NCBI GenBank assembly: GCA_934728205.1
Contig: CAKVEH010000033.1
Coordinates: forward strand, 1 to 10,325
Length of the DNA stretch: 10,325 nt
Source: an uncultured Helicobacteraceae bacterium
Lineage (GTDB): Bacteria > Campylobacterota > Campylobacteria > Campylobacterales > Helicobacteraceae
Reading direction: 5' to 3'
In this document: positions 1 to 6,881 of the stretch, one piece after another
How positions within the stretch are numbered: position 1 is the stretch's first letter
Layout of the letters: each line of letters begins with the position of its first letter
Position numbers and translations under genes: made by a program
The notes under the pieces: model-generated
The model's database searches: none
Seen by the model: the letters and a program-made list of their open reading frames with translations, nothing else
Told to the model about the DNA's origin: nothing

Positions 1-1
1 G

Positions 2-139
2 CTCACAGAAAATACTTTATATTATGTGCGAGCAATAGGGAAATATCATAATCTCTCAAGCTCAAAACCTCTAAATAATCTCTCAATGCCAGCTACACAA
101 AACTATGTAGCAATGGTAGAGTTTGGGATAGGGTTTTAG
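2..139 (+). CDS. Outer-membrane beta-barrel protein, C-terminal fragment
   Basis: This frame is open from the left edge and stops at 137-139, giving about 45 residues of a gene whose start lies outside the window. It ends in alternating polar and hydrophobic residues and a terminal Phe (VEFGIGF), the C-terminal signal recognised by the BAM complex on outer-membrane barrels. The segment YYVRAIGKY resembles VFIRAVGRY near the end of the barrel encoded at 1366-2181, so the two are probably paralogues. The stop is only 8 bases before the C39 peptidase start, with no room for a promoter, so the two genes very likely share a transcript. The exact barrel family cannot be told from this fragment. Confidence 0.75.
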   Translation, partial: LTENTLYYVRAIGKYHNLSSSKPLNNLSMPATQNYVAMVEFGIGF

Positions 140-147
140 AATCTATA

Positions 148-885
148 ATGAAATGGAGTGTGCTTAGAGGTATAATGCTCGCATTTGTGCTCACAAACGC
201 GCTTAATGCACGCACGCTCCAAAGCGATAAGATTTTTATAGATGTAGAAGTTACCTCGTGGGCGCAAATGCGCGATAGCAATCTCACCAAGCAAGAATAT
301 GATTATAGTTGCGGGGCGGCTTCGCTCTCTAGCATTTTTGCGCATTATTATGGATTGCAAAACGCGAGCGAAAAAGAAATCCTTGATTGGGTGCTCCTCT
401 CTAAAGGCATTGATATTACCCAAAAAGAAGCAATCCAATTTGATGAGGAAATGAAGCAAAAGGCGCATTTGTCCTTTTATGATATGAGTGAGTATGCCAA
501 CTCGCGTAACTTTAAAGCATTGGGGCTAGCACTTGATATAGAATCTCTCTCTAAGCTCCAAACACCCGTGATAGTATATATAGTCGTGCGTGAAGTAGAG
601 CATTTTAGCGTGCTTAAGGGTATGGATTCACAATTTGTGTATCTCGCTGACCCGAGCTTTGGTAACATTAAAATGAGTAGGGCGAAGTTTAAAGAGGCAT
701 TTTATCCAAAGCTACGCAAAAAAGGCGAAGTGAGTAGCACACAATCTCTCAATAGGCAAATGTTTGGTAAAATAATGGCGATTTTACCACAAGATGATAC
801 AAGCAAGGCAAACGCGGAATTTATGAAACTCCAAAAAGATTCTGGCTTCGTGTATGAGGTGATAAAGGACACTGCCATAAGATAA
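148..885 (+). CDS. Secreted C39-family cysteine peptidase (stand-alone, periplasmic)
   Basis: A 245-residue protein with a Sec-type signal peptide: charged MKW and R7, a hydrophobic run, and a likely cut after NALNA near residue 21. The C39 fold (the bacteriocin leader-processing, papain-like family) is marked by QEYDYSCGAAS. Q49 would be the oxyanion Gln, C55 the nucleophile six residues later, H152 in EHFSVLKG the catalytic His and D168 in LADPSFG the Asp, so the triad looks complete. C39 domains usually sit at the N-terminus of ABC exporters. This one has no transmembrane or ATPase region, so it should act free in the periplasm, like FapD of Pseudomonas Fap operons. Family knowledge says C39 enzymes cut after GG, GA or GS; the neighbour at 1017-1346 has a matching leader motif and is the obvious candidate substrate (inference). 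ATG at 148 is preferred over M10 because it preserves the signal peptide. No strong ribosome-binding site is seen, consistent with coupling to the gene ending at 139. Confidence 0.85.
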   Translation: MKWSVLRGIMLAFVLTNALNARTLQSDKIFIDVEVTSWAQMRDSNLTKQEYDYSCGAASLSSIFAHYYGLQNASEKEILDWVLLSKGIDITQKEAIQFDEEMKQKAHLSFYDMSEYANSRNFKALGLALDIESLSKLQTPVIVYIVVREVEHFSVLKGMDSQFVYLADPSFGNIKMSRAKFKEAFYPKLRKKGEVSSTQSLNRQMFGKIMAILPQDDTSKANAEFMKLQKDSGFVYEVIKDTAIR

Positions 886-954
886 AATTTGTAACCCATT
901 GCAACAAGTATTAAAAGCATCGCAACTTTGTCAATCTTATGGCTATTTTTTTAC

Positions 955-960
955 TATAAT
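955..960 (+). promoter_or_regulatory. Sigma-70-type -10 box for the small secreted precursor gene
   Basis: A perfect TATAAT lies 56 bases before the ATG at 1017. It is preceded by a T7 run (946-952), the T-rich upstream signature usual for Helicobacter and Campylobacter promoters in place of a firm -35 box. TTGTCA at 928-933 resembles a -35 but the 21-base spacer is too long. Transcription should begin near 967, which puts an in-frame TTG at 960 outside the message. Confidence 0.6.
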
Positions 961-1004
961 TGAAATATGCCTTAGTGGCAATAGGCTCTAAGATAAATTT
1001 TTGT

Positions 1005-1010
1005 AGGGAG
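1005..1010 (+). promoter_or_regulatory. Ribosome-binding site deciding the start at 1017
   Basis: AGGGAG ends six bases before ATG 1017. It selects this start over the in-frame TTG at 960, and the resulting N-terminus (MNKSVFSVLL) is a proper signal peptide. Confidence 0.7.
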
Positions 1011-1016
1011 TTCATT

Positions 1017-1346
1017 ATGAACAAGTCAGTATTTTCAGTGCTTTTAGTGGCGGTGCTAGGAATCTGCTCTCTTAATGCAGGTGAGACAATCTCACAAAAA
1101 CCTGCAACGAGCTTGCAAAAGCAAGAGTTGGAGTTTCTCTTTGGTGCGAATACTAATGCGAGTGATTTAAATGTCGCTGTGCTTAGCGAAGAGGAGTTAA
1201 AAGAAGTTCAAGGTGAGTTTTTGGCTGCGTTGGGAGCTAATATCCTTATTGGTCTTGGGTCTTATGGTATTTGTGGGATAGTTAATGGTTTTAAAAACTG
1301 CGACTTGGATATTCCTGAAACAAAGGGAAGAATCCCATTGTTTTAA
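1017..1346 (+). CDS. Small secreted protein with bacteriocin-type leader, putative C39 substrate
   Basis: A 109-residue protein I cannot assign to a named family. Residues 1-21 form a Sec signal peptide, probably cut after SLNA. A polar stretch (about 22-55) leads into VLSEEELKEVQGE (55-67), which matches the class II bacteriocin leader pattern LSxxELxxIxGG except that the second Gly is Glu. Residues 68-109 are a short core: a hydrophobic glycine-rich segment (FLAALGANILIGLGSYG, then ICGIVNG with a GxxxG at 87-91), two cysteines (C86, C95) that could form a disulfide, and a polar tail ending in PLF. The gene lies between a C39 peptidase and a beta-barrel gene and has its own TATAAT promoter and a good ribosome-binding site. 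Both this protein and the peptidase carry signal peptides, so enzyme and substrate would meet in the periplasm. It could be a toxin-like peptide, a signal or a fibre subunit; the sequence does not decide. Confidence 0.75.
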   Translation: MNKSVFSVLLVAVLGICSLNAGETISQKPATSLQKQELEFLFGANTNASDLNVAVLSEEELKEVQGEFLAALGANILIGLGSYGICGIVNGFKNCDLDIPETKGRIPLF

Positions 1347-1365
1347 CTCCTAATTAGAATTGGCA

Positions 1366-2181
1366 ATGAAGTTGTATTTACTTTATGTAAAATTATGCCT
1401 TATTTCTCTCGCACTAGGATTGGCAACTTATCTTAGTGCAGCAAGCTTCGCCTCTACTACCTTTAAAGAATATTGTGAAATTAAAAAATGCCACTATGGC
1501 AATATTGGATTAGGCGTGGGGAGCTACTCGTTTAATGCGCGAGATTCTAACTTTAGCAGTAGTGTAGGCTATTTATATGCTGGTGGAGGGTTTGTGCATA
1601 ATCAACGCATAAAGTTTGATGTCGATGTGCGACTAGGTGGTGGGAGAAATACTTTGCAAGGGAGTAATTTTCCTACGAGCTTTGCTACCTCGTTTAATGC
1701 GACTTTTATGGATTTTACAGCGAAGTTAGGCAGAAATGTGCTTAGCAAGCAAATCCCGCTTTTTATAAACCTTGTGCTTGGTCTTACTTTCGACACACCA
1801 CACAAAAAGAATTTTGGCTATGTGCAAGCACTCTTAGGTGTGGAAATCGATGGGCAAGTCGCCATTGCGCCAAATCTCTTACTAAGCTATGGCGTGGGTT
1901 ATGGCTGGCTTAGTATGGGTTATACATACGCTAACCCCGCAGTTTTTGGCTATTACAAAAACAATGAAATTGCGGAATCAAGGTCGCTAGGTAATTTTGA
2001 ATTTACTACTAATGTGGGGATAAACTATAAATTTGAAAATGACTATGTGGTTTTTATTCGTGCTGTTGGGCGATACCAGCATATTAACGCTTCAGAGACT
2101 ATTATTTATGATAATGTGCCCCTACGCTATCCAACAAGCAATAATTATGCTGGAATGCTTGAAATGGGAGTGGAATTTTAG
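1366..2181 (+). CDS. Outer-membrane beta-barrel protein linked to the C39 cluster
   Basis: A 271-residue protein with a signal peptide (about residues 1-25, ending LSAA), then a region with two close cysteines (C37 and C42, in CEIKKC), then glycine and aromatic-rich alternating strands typical of a small outer-membrane barrel. It ends in EMGVEF, a BAM-type C-terminal signal. ATG 1366 is chosen over an in-frame TTG two codons upstream because it begins directly with the MKLYLLYVKL signal sequence; the ribosome-binding site is weak. It begins 19 bases after the small precursor gene, with no promoter between, so the two should be co-transcribed. Its C-terminal strand resembles that of the fragment at 2-139. 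Possible roles are an exit pore or receptor for the processed peptide (inference), or simply a surface protein. Confidence 0.8.
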   Translation: MKLYLLYVKLCLISLALGLATYLSAASFASTTFKEYCEIKKCHYGNIGLGVGSYSFNARDSNFSSSVGYLYAGGGFVHNQRIKFDVDVRLGGGRNTLQGSNFPTSFATSFNATFMDFTAKLGRNVLSKQIPLFINLVLGLTFDTPHKKNFGYVQALLGVEIDGQVAIAPNLLLSYGVGYGWLSMGYTYANPAVFGYYKNNEIAESRSLGNFEFTTNVGINYKFENDYVVFIRAVGRYQHINASETIIYDNVPLRYPTSNNYAGMLEMGVEF

Positions 2182-2200
2182 CCCTGCTTAATCAACATAC

Positions 2201-2228
2201 GAGATTCTCACAAGGTGCGGAGAATCTC
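2201..2228. terminator. Hairpin at the convergent barrel/bioA junction
   Basis: GAGATTCTC (2201-2209) and GAGAATCTC (2220-2228) form a perfect 9-base-pair stem with a 10-base loop. It lies between two convergent genes and includes the bioA stop codon. Neither side has a clear T run, so it may be a weak bidirectional terminator or a 3'-end stabiliser rather than a classic intrinsic terminator. Confidence 0.45.
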
Positions 2229-3512
2229 ATAGAGAGTGAGAAAAATATAATCGATTTGTTCTTTAATGATGATAAAAGGTGGCATAAGATAGATAGTGTT
2301 TCCTAGCGGGCGCAAAAGCAAGCCTTTTGCCAATGCTTTATTATACACTTCTACACCCTTGCGCTCCCCCTCAAAGCCTACTATGTCAAAGGCGAAAATC
2401 ATTCCCCTTTGGCGCACATTTGCTACGCAATCAAAATTTTTAAGCTCGCGCGCTTGCTCCCAAATATATGTGCTTAAATTCGCATTGTTTTCTAGCACAT
2501 TTTGGGAATCAAAAATATCAAGCACCGCATTCGCGCACGCACACGCAAGGGCATTGCCCGTGTAGCTGTGCGAATGCAAAAATGCTCTATGGCTCTGCTG
2601 ATAGGGCGCGTAAAACTTCTCATATATCTCATCGCTTGTAACCACCACAGAGAGAGGTAAATATCCCCCGCTAATGCCTTTACTAAGGCATAAAAAATCA
2701 GGCACGACACCACATTGTTGATATGCAAACATACTGCCAACACGCCCAAAGCCTACTGCGATTTCATCAAAAATCACATATATGCCACGCTTTTGGCACG
2801 CTAGAGTCGCACTTTTGACAAAGTTCGTGCTGTGCATTTGCATTCCGCCCGCGCACTGCACCAAAGGCTCTATAATAAAGGCGATAATATCGGGGTGAGA
2901 ATCAAGCAGAGATTCCAAATCGTGCAATGCCTCTTGCTCATTTGGATTGGGGGATTTGGCTTTAAGCGTTTTTAGCAAGATTGGCTCATAAATGTCTTTG
3001 TAGATTCCCACATCGCCTACACTTAATGCACCTAAAGTCTCGCCGTGATAGGCATTTTGCAATGAAACAAACAGCGGGTTGCCTTTGGCAAGGTTAGGAT
3101 TCTCTAGCACTTTGGCGTGATACGCCATTTTGAGCGCGACTTCTATTGCACTTGAGCCATTATCAGCAAAAAAGCACTTTTGGAGTGTAGAATCAAGCCT
3201 GCCACACAGACGCGAGGCAAGCTCAATAATGGGCTTATGTGAGAATCCAGCGAGGATTAAATGCTCGAGCTCTTGGGCTTGAGCGTGGAGCTTTTGGCTA
3301 ATGTATTCATTGCAATGCCCAAAGAGATTAACCCACCAGCTTGAGATACAATCCATATATGATTTCCCATTAAAGTCATAGAGATATATTCCTTTAGCGC
3401 GTTGTATGGGGATTAGCGGGAGGATTTCCTCGTGGTCGTGCATTTGCGTGCAAGGATGCCAAATATGGCGCAAATCAAGCTCTTTTAACTGCGCTTGGGA
3501 TAGGTTTTGCAT
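2208..3512 (-). CDS. bioA: Adenosylmethionine-8-amino-7-oxononanoate aminotransferase (DAPA synthase)
   Basis: A 434-residue class III, PLP-dependent aminotransferase, normal length for BioA. It converts 7-keto-8-aminopelargonate to 7,8-diaminopelargonate in biotin synthesis, with S-adenosylmethionine as the usual amino donor. Diagnostic residues are SSWW (W59-W60, matching E. coli W52-W53), YHGET (Y155), [12 protein letters not shown] with D249 to hold the pyridine nitrogen, the PLP lysine K278 in CLSKGISGG, and R401 in RPLGN (matching E. coli R391). The substrate-contacting Tyr17 of E. coli (HPYTSM) is Cys21 here (HPCTQM). A ribosome-binding site (AAAGGG on the coding strand, 3519-3524) lies six bases before the start. 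The gene is transcribed toward the left cluster, and no other bio genes are in the window. Confidence 0.95.
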   Translation of the reverse strand: MQNLSQAQLKELDLRHIWHPCTQMHDHEEILPLIPIQRAKGIYLYDFNGKSYMDCISSWWVNLFGHCNEYISQKLHAQAQELEHLILAGFSHKPIIELASRLCGRLDSTLQKCFFADNGSSAIEVALKMAYHAKVLENPNLAKGNPLFVSLQNAYHGETLGALSVGDVGIYKDIYEPILLKTLKAKSPNPNEQEALHDLESLLDSHPDIIAFIIEPLVQCAGGMQMHSTNFVKSATLACQKRGIYVIFDEIAVGFGRVGSMFAYQQCGVVPDFLCLSKGISGGYLPLSVVVTSDEIYEKFYAPYQQSHRAFLHSHSYTGNALACACANAVLDIFDSQNVLENNANLSTYIWEQARELKNFDCVANVRQRGMIFAFDIVGFEGERKGVEVYNKALAKGLLLRPLGNTIYLMPPFIIIKEQIDYIFLTLYEILRTL

Positions 3513-3579
3513 ACTTTGCCCTTTATTGTCTATAGAAATCTTTTTGTCAATTTTAAGCCAAAAAGAATAACACTTTGGC

Positions 3580-3585
3580 TAGAAT
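3580..3585 (+). promoter_or_regulatory. Possible -10 box for plsY-folB
   Basis: TAGAAT lies about 40 bases before the plsY ATG, within the 113-base space between divergent bioA and plsY. It matches the -10 consensus at five of six positions. No convincing -35 is visible, so the call rests on position and this one box. Confidence 0.35.
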
Positions 3586-3625
3586 ATCGCTTTAGATTCT
3601 AAAATTCAAAGATAGTGGAGGACAA

Positions 3626-4297
3626 ATGGGAATCTTTGGGGATATTATCGATGTGCTGGGGAATATAAATAGTATTTTTTACATTGTTGGGTATCTTATG
3701 GGTGGGATTCCATTTGGGTTACTTTTGACAAAGGTTTTTTATGGCATTGATGTGCGCTCTGTGGGCTCGGGGAGCATTGGAGCGACAAATGTGTATCGCG
3801 CGGTAAAAGAGATTAACCCAAAAAGCGCGAAACTTTTTGCCGCTTGCACGATTTTACTCGATGCGACTAAGGGGACGATAGTTGTCCTTGTGGCGAAAAT
3901 GTTTGGACTTAGCTTTGAGGCGCAGTGGTTTATTGCAATTCTTTGTATCATAGGGCATTGTTATAGCCCATTTTTAGGCTTTAGCGGTGGCAAGGGCGTG
4001 GCGACTACCATTGGCTCGGTGATTTTGCTTATGCCTATTGAGAGTTTGTGTGGGCTTGTGGTATGGGCGTTTGTGGGTAAGGTGTTAAAAATCTCTTCAC
4101 TTTCTTCGTTGCTTGGTGTATTTACGGGATTATCGCTCACTTTTGTTATCCCCTCTGTTTTTGACTTGCCAGCTTGTATTGATATTAACGCACAAATCAA
4201 CTCACACATACCCGTAGTGCTTATCGGGCTATTTATACTTTACACACATATCCCTAATATCAAACGATTGCTTCGCGGGGAAGAAAAAAAGATATAG
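3626..4297 (+). CDS. plsY: Acyl-phosphate:glycerol-3-phosphate acyltransferase
   Basis: A 223-residue integral inner-membrane enzyme that moves an acyl chain from acyl phosphate to glycerol-3-phosphate, the first committed step of phospholipid synthesis (the PlsX/PlsY route). The family motifs are all visible: SGSIGATNV (48-56), GGKGVAT (121-127) and the C-terminal HIPNIKRLLRGEE (from residue 208). Hydrophobic segments at about 15-35, 72-92, 102-118, 130-155, 160-176 and 195-207 fit a multi-pass protein. GGAGG at 3617-3621 lies four bases before the ATG. The protein is slightly longer than most PlsY because of a short N-terminal extension. folB follows after 19 bases, so the two are probably co-transcribed. 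Confidence 0.95.
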   Translation: MGIFGDIIDVLGNINSIFYIVGYLMGGIPFGLLLTKVFYGIDVRSVGSGSIGATNVYRAVKEINPKSAKLFAACTILLDATKGTIVVLVAKMFGLSFEAQWFIAILCIIGHCYSPFLGFSGGKGVATTIGSVILLMPIESLCGLVVWAFVGKVLKISSLSSLLGVFTGLSLTFVIPSVFDLPACIDINAQINSHIPVVLIGLFILYTHIPNIKRLLRGEEKKI

Positions 4298-4316
4298 TTG
4301 CGTTTAAGGAGGTCGT

Positions 4317-4694
4317 ATGCGTTTTTGTGTGTATATTAGGGATTTAGAGTTTCGCACGATTATAGGCGTGCTAGAATCTGAGCGCGAGAAAAAGCAAGAT
4401 ATTGTGCTTAATGCTAAGATTTTTTATACCTATGAAAATGAGAGTAAAGATGCGCATAGCGTGGAGTTTTTAGACTATGCAGAAGTTGTCAAAGTCATTA
4501 AACACCACATTAAATCTAAAAAATATGGACTTTTGGAAGATTTACTCATAGGACTAAATGCGATACTGCGTAAAAAATTCCCAATGATTGAGAAAATGTC
4601 CTTGCAAGCCTTTAAACCAAGTGCTATTAAGGGTGCGCAAGTTGGGTTGGGATTAAAGAGCAATGCAAAGAGTTTATTGGCATTTTTTACCTAG
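4317..4694 (+). CDS. folB: Dihydroneopterin aldolase-like protein
   Basis: A 125-residue protein of the FolB (T-fold) family, which cleaves 7,8-dihydroneopterin to 6-hydroxymethyl-7,8-dihydropterin in folate synthesis. The N-terminus (YIRDLEFRTIIGVLESERE) is the usual FolB opening. E22, Y54 (FLDYAEV) and K100 (AFKPSAIKG) align with the catalytic or pterin-binding residues of Staphylococcus aureus FolB, as I recall them, at the same residue numbers. The pattern LLED at 72-75 and VGLGL near the end also fit. The overall match is more divergent than for plsY, so a related tunnelling-fold function cannot be excluded. A perfect AAGGAGG (4306-4312) precedes the start, and the gene sits 19 bases behind plsY. 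Confidence 0.8.
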   Translation: MRFCVYIRDLEFRTIIGVLESEREKKQDIVLNAKIFYTYENESKDAHSVEFLDYAEVVKVIKHHIKSKKYGLLEDLLIGLNAILRKKFPMIEKMSLQAFKPSAIKGAQVGLGLKSNAKSLLAFFT

Positions 4695-4787
4695 TGTGCG
4701 CTAAAATCAGCCCATTACGCACTAAAATATCATATCCCCTTGCTGGTGCTTGATAAAATTTTATGCTACATTTTTTTGCTTTTAATG

Positions 4788-4793
4788 TATAAT
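4788..4793 (+). promoter_or_regulatory. -10 box for the Na/Pi cotransporter gene
   Basis: A perfect TATAAT preceded by T-rich DNA (T7 at about 4771-4777) in the 222 bases between folB and the ATG at 4917. Transcription would start near 4800, leaving an unusually long leader of about 117 bases. No known riboswitch was recognised in that leader. Confidence 0.55.
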
Positions 4794-4808
4794 TGAGCGT
4801 TTTTGCGT

Positions 4809-4830
4809 GATTTTACAAAGATTTTACAAA
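4809..4830 (+). repeat. Perfect tandem 11-base repeat in the transporter leader
   Basis: GATTTTACAAA occurs twice head to tail (4809-4819 and 4820-4830), just downstream of the predicted transcription start. The period equals about one helical turn, as in some operators. It does not match the Campylobacter PhosR box as I recall it. Confidence 0.5.
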
Positions 4831-4905
4831 TCTTAGCTAAATGCGTTTGGTTGCACTTTAATCAAAGATTCTACACCAAAATAAAGAATCTAAAACTTCA
4901 TTGTA

Positions 4906-4912
4906 AAGGCGG
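4906..4912 (+). promoter_or_regulatory. Ribosome-binding site deciding the start at 4917
   Basis: AAAGGCGG-like sequence a few bases before ATG 4917. It favours this start over the in-frame TTG at 4803, which lies at the predicted transcription start and would add 38 residues with no family resemblance. Confidence 0.6.
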
Positions 4913-4916
4913 TTTT

Positions 4917-6737
4917 ATGTTGGGTAAGTTTAGTAAGGCAATAAAGCAATATTACTTTTTTGTCATAGGGATATTAGTGATTTACGCGCTTGCTGTGAAT
5001 GAGGAAATTGGCAAGCTGTGCGCGGGTGTGGCAATTTTGCTTTTTGGTATGCTCTTTTTGGGCGAGGGCTTTAGAGGATTTTCTGGAGGGATTTTAGAGA
5101 GAGTGCTCTCAAGCTGGACAAAGACGCCTATAAGAAGCGTGGCTTTTGGAACGATTGCCACGGCTATAATGCAAAGCTCAAGTATCGTAACGGTGCTGGC
5201 GGTTACCTTTGCGGGAGTGTCGCTTATCACTGTAACGCAAGGTATTGGCGTTATGTTTGGTGCGAATCTTGGAAATAGTGTTGGCTCGTGGTTGATTGTC
5301 GGGGCGAGCTCTATTAGTATTTCTGCATTGGCGTTGCCTTTTATCGTAGGTGGATTGTTGTTTAACTTTCGTCCAAGCAAGGCACAAAAATATTTTGGCA
5401 AGATTCTCGCTGGATTTGGATTTTTCTTTTTGGGCGTGTTTTACATTAAGGCTGGATTTGAGGGCTTTAAGGAAGTAATGGATTTATCTCAATACCGCTT
5501 AGAGGGGTATAAGGAAGTTTTTGGATTCTTGCTTATTGGTGCAGCGATGACAGCCATTATCCAAAGTTCTCACGGCTCGCTTGCCATTATCATCGCTGCG
5601 TATGCAGAGCAACAAATAAGCTACTCAGGTGCGCTTGCAGCGGTGCTTGGCACGAGCGTGGGTGGCGTGGTAACCGCGCTTGTTGCTTCGCTTGGCACAA
5701 ATGTGGAGGGGCGCAGGCTAGCGGTAGCAAATTGTGTGTTTAACTTTACCACCGTGTTTATTGTCGCGGTGTTTTTCCCATATTTTGAAGCACTTAATGA
5801 TATGGTGGGGAATTTGTGTGGGTTTGCTGAAGATTCTATGTTTCGCATAGCGATTTGGCACACACTCTTTAATCTCGTTGGAGTTGTGCTTTTAACGGCT
5901 TTTATCCCGCTTATAGCAAAGATTCTTAACAGCCTTTTAAAGAGCAAGTCAAAATCTCAAGACGCACCGCTGTATATCAATGATGCGTTGTTGCCTTATC
6001 GCGATACAGCCATAGAAGCACTCACTAAAGAAGTTAAACATCTTTATGACAATGCCTTTGCGATTATTTCGCACGCGATTGGATTCCACCGCACAGATAT
6101 AAAGAGCGATAAAGAGCTTAAAGAAGTGGTAAAAAATAAAGATTGGCTCAAAGAAGACATTGATGTCAATGAACTCTATAATAATCAAGTAAAAACGCTT
6201 TTTAACAGCATTATGGATTTTTCAAGCAAACTTCAAACTTTTGTCAGCGACATTGGGCATATTGAGCAAATTACAGCGTTACAAATCGCTTCGCGTAAAA
6301 TCGCTGAGGCGACAAAAAGTGCAGGAGTGCTAAGAACAAACATAAAGAAATACTCTACGGGCAGAAATGCGGCTATGCAAAAAGAATACGATGAAATGCG
6401 CCTTGAAGTGGGCTCGCTTTTAAGGCTTATTGAGCAAATTAAAATTACACCTAAAAAGCGACAAAAGAAAGCAAAAAATATGCTTAAAGATTATAAAAAA
6501 TTCTTTAAAGCACAAGATAGAAACGCGTTTGGTATCGTTGAGCGACTTATCCAGCAAAAGGCTATTAGCTCAGCAAATGGGACATCGCTTCTTAATGACA
6601 TTTCCTTTATCGATAATATTGCCAAAGAGCTCATCTCTGTGGCGAATAATATGTATGGCTTAGTCGATGTAAATGTGAAAAAGAAGAAGGGCAAAAATAA
6701 ACACTCAACGCTTGTGGAGTGGAACTTAAAAATATAG
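4917..6737 (+). CDS. Na/Pi-cotransporter family protein with PhoU-like C-terminal domain
   Basis: A 606-residue inner-membrane protein. Residues about 10-340 are strongly hydrophobic and contain the two inverted-repeat signatures of the Na_Pi_cotrans family: QSSS at 86-89 (AIMQSSSIVTVLAV) and QSS at 216-218 (AIIQSSHGSLAIII). Each is followed by a glycine-rich segment (FGANLGNSVGSW, 115-125; LGTSVGGVVTALVA, 244-257). Residues about 350-585 are charged and helical, like the PhoU-type regulatory tail common in bacterial members such as YjbB of E. coli. The protein likely moves phosphate across the inner membrane with sodium; direction is not visible (YjbB is linked to export). The tail ends in a lysine-rich stretch (KKKKGKNK). 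The gene has its own promoter and ends at a strong intrinsic terminator, so it is probably monocistronic. Confidence 0.88.
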   Translation: MLGKFSKAIKQYYFFVIGILVIYALAVNEEIGKLCAGVAILLFGMLFLGEGFRGFSGGILERVLSSWTKTPIRSVAFGTIATAIMQSSSIVTVLAVTFAGVSLITVTQGIGVMFGANLGNSVGSWLIVGASSISISALALPFIVGGLLFNFRPSKAQKYFGKILAGFGFFFLGVFYIKAGFEGFKEVMDLSQYRLEGYKEVFGFLLIGAAMTAIIQSSHGSLAIIIAAYAEQQISYSGALAAVLGTSVGGVVTALVASLGTNVEGRRLAVANCVFNFTTVFIVAVFFPYFEALNDMVGNLCGFAEDSMFRIAIWHTLFNLVGVVLLTAFIPLIAKILNSLLKSKSKSQDAPLYINDALLPYRDTAIEALTKEVKHLYDNAFAIISHAIGFHRTDIKSDKELKEVVKNKDWLKEDIDVNELYNNQVKTLFNSIMDFSSKLQTFVSDIGHIEQITALQIASRKIAEATKSAGVLRTNIKKYSTGRNAAMQKEYDEMRLEVGSLLRLIEQIKITPKKRQKKAKNMLKDYKKFFKAQDRNAFGIVERLIQQKAISSANGTSLLNDISFIDNIAKELISVANNMYGLVDVNVKKKKGKNKHSTLVEWNLKI

Positions 6738-6758
6738 AGCATCGCTCTAATAACACCC

Positions 6759-6788
6759 ACAGAATCCCAAAAAGGGATTCTGTTTTTT
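6759..6788 (+). terminator. Intrinsic terminator after the Na/Pi transporter gene
   Basis: ACAGAATCCC (6759-6768) pairs perfectly with GGGATTCTGT (6774-6783) around a five-A loop, followed by six T (6783-6788). It starts 21 bases after the stop codon and is the clearest Rho-independent terminator in the window. Confidence 0.9.
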
Positions 6789-6881
6789 AACCTTTCGTGT
6801 AAAATTATCAATATTTTTGAAAAAAGTTAAATAAAAATATGCTTTTGTAAGACATTATCTATTTTAATATGTTAGTATCAC

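Noticed and set aside
960..1016. In-frame TTG at 960 as the start of the small precursor
   Set aside because: It lies in the last base of the TATAAT box and upstream of the expected transcript start. ATG 1017 has a ribosome-binding site and begins a clean signal peptide.
4285..4291. A7 run near the plsY end as a phase-variation tract
   Set aside because: Short A runs are common in this AT-rich genome and a slip here would alter only the last few residues of an essential enzyme.
4696..4722. Hairpin after folB (GTGCG / CGCAC)
   Set aside because: Only five base pairs with a 17-base loop and no T run; too weak to call a terminator.
4803..4916. N-terminal extension of the Na/Pi transporter from TTG 4803
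   Set aside because: The TTG is at the predicted transcription start; the 38 extra residues show no family resemblance, and ATG 4917 has a ribosome-binding site.
4982..5401. 139-residue minus-strand open frame opposite the transporter
   Set aside because: It is antisense to clearly conserved membrane segments, lacks a recognisable domain and ribosome-binding site, and its Pro/Thr-rich content mirrors the sense codons.
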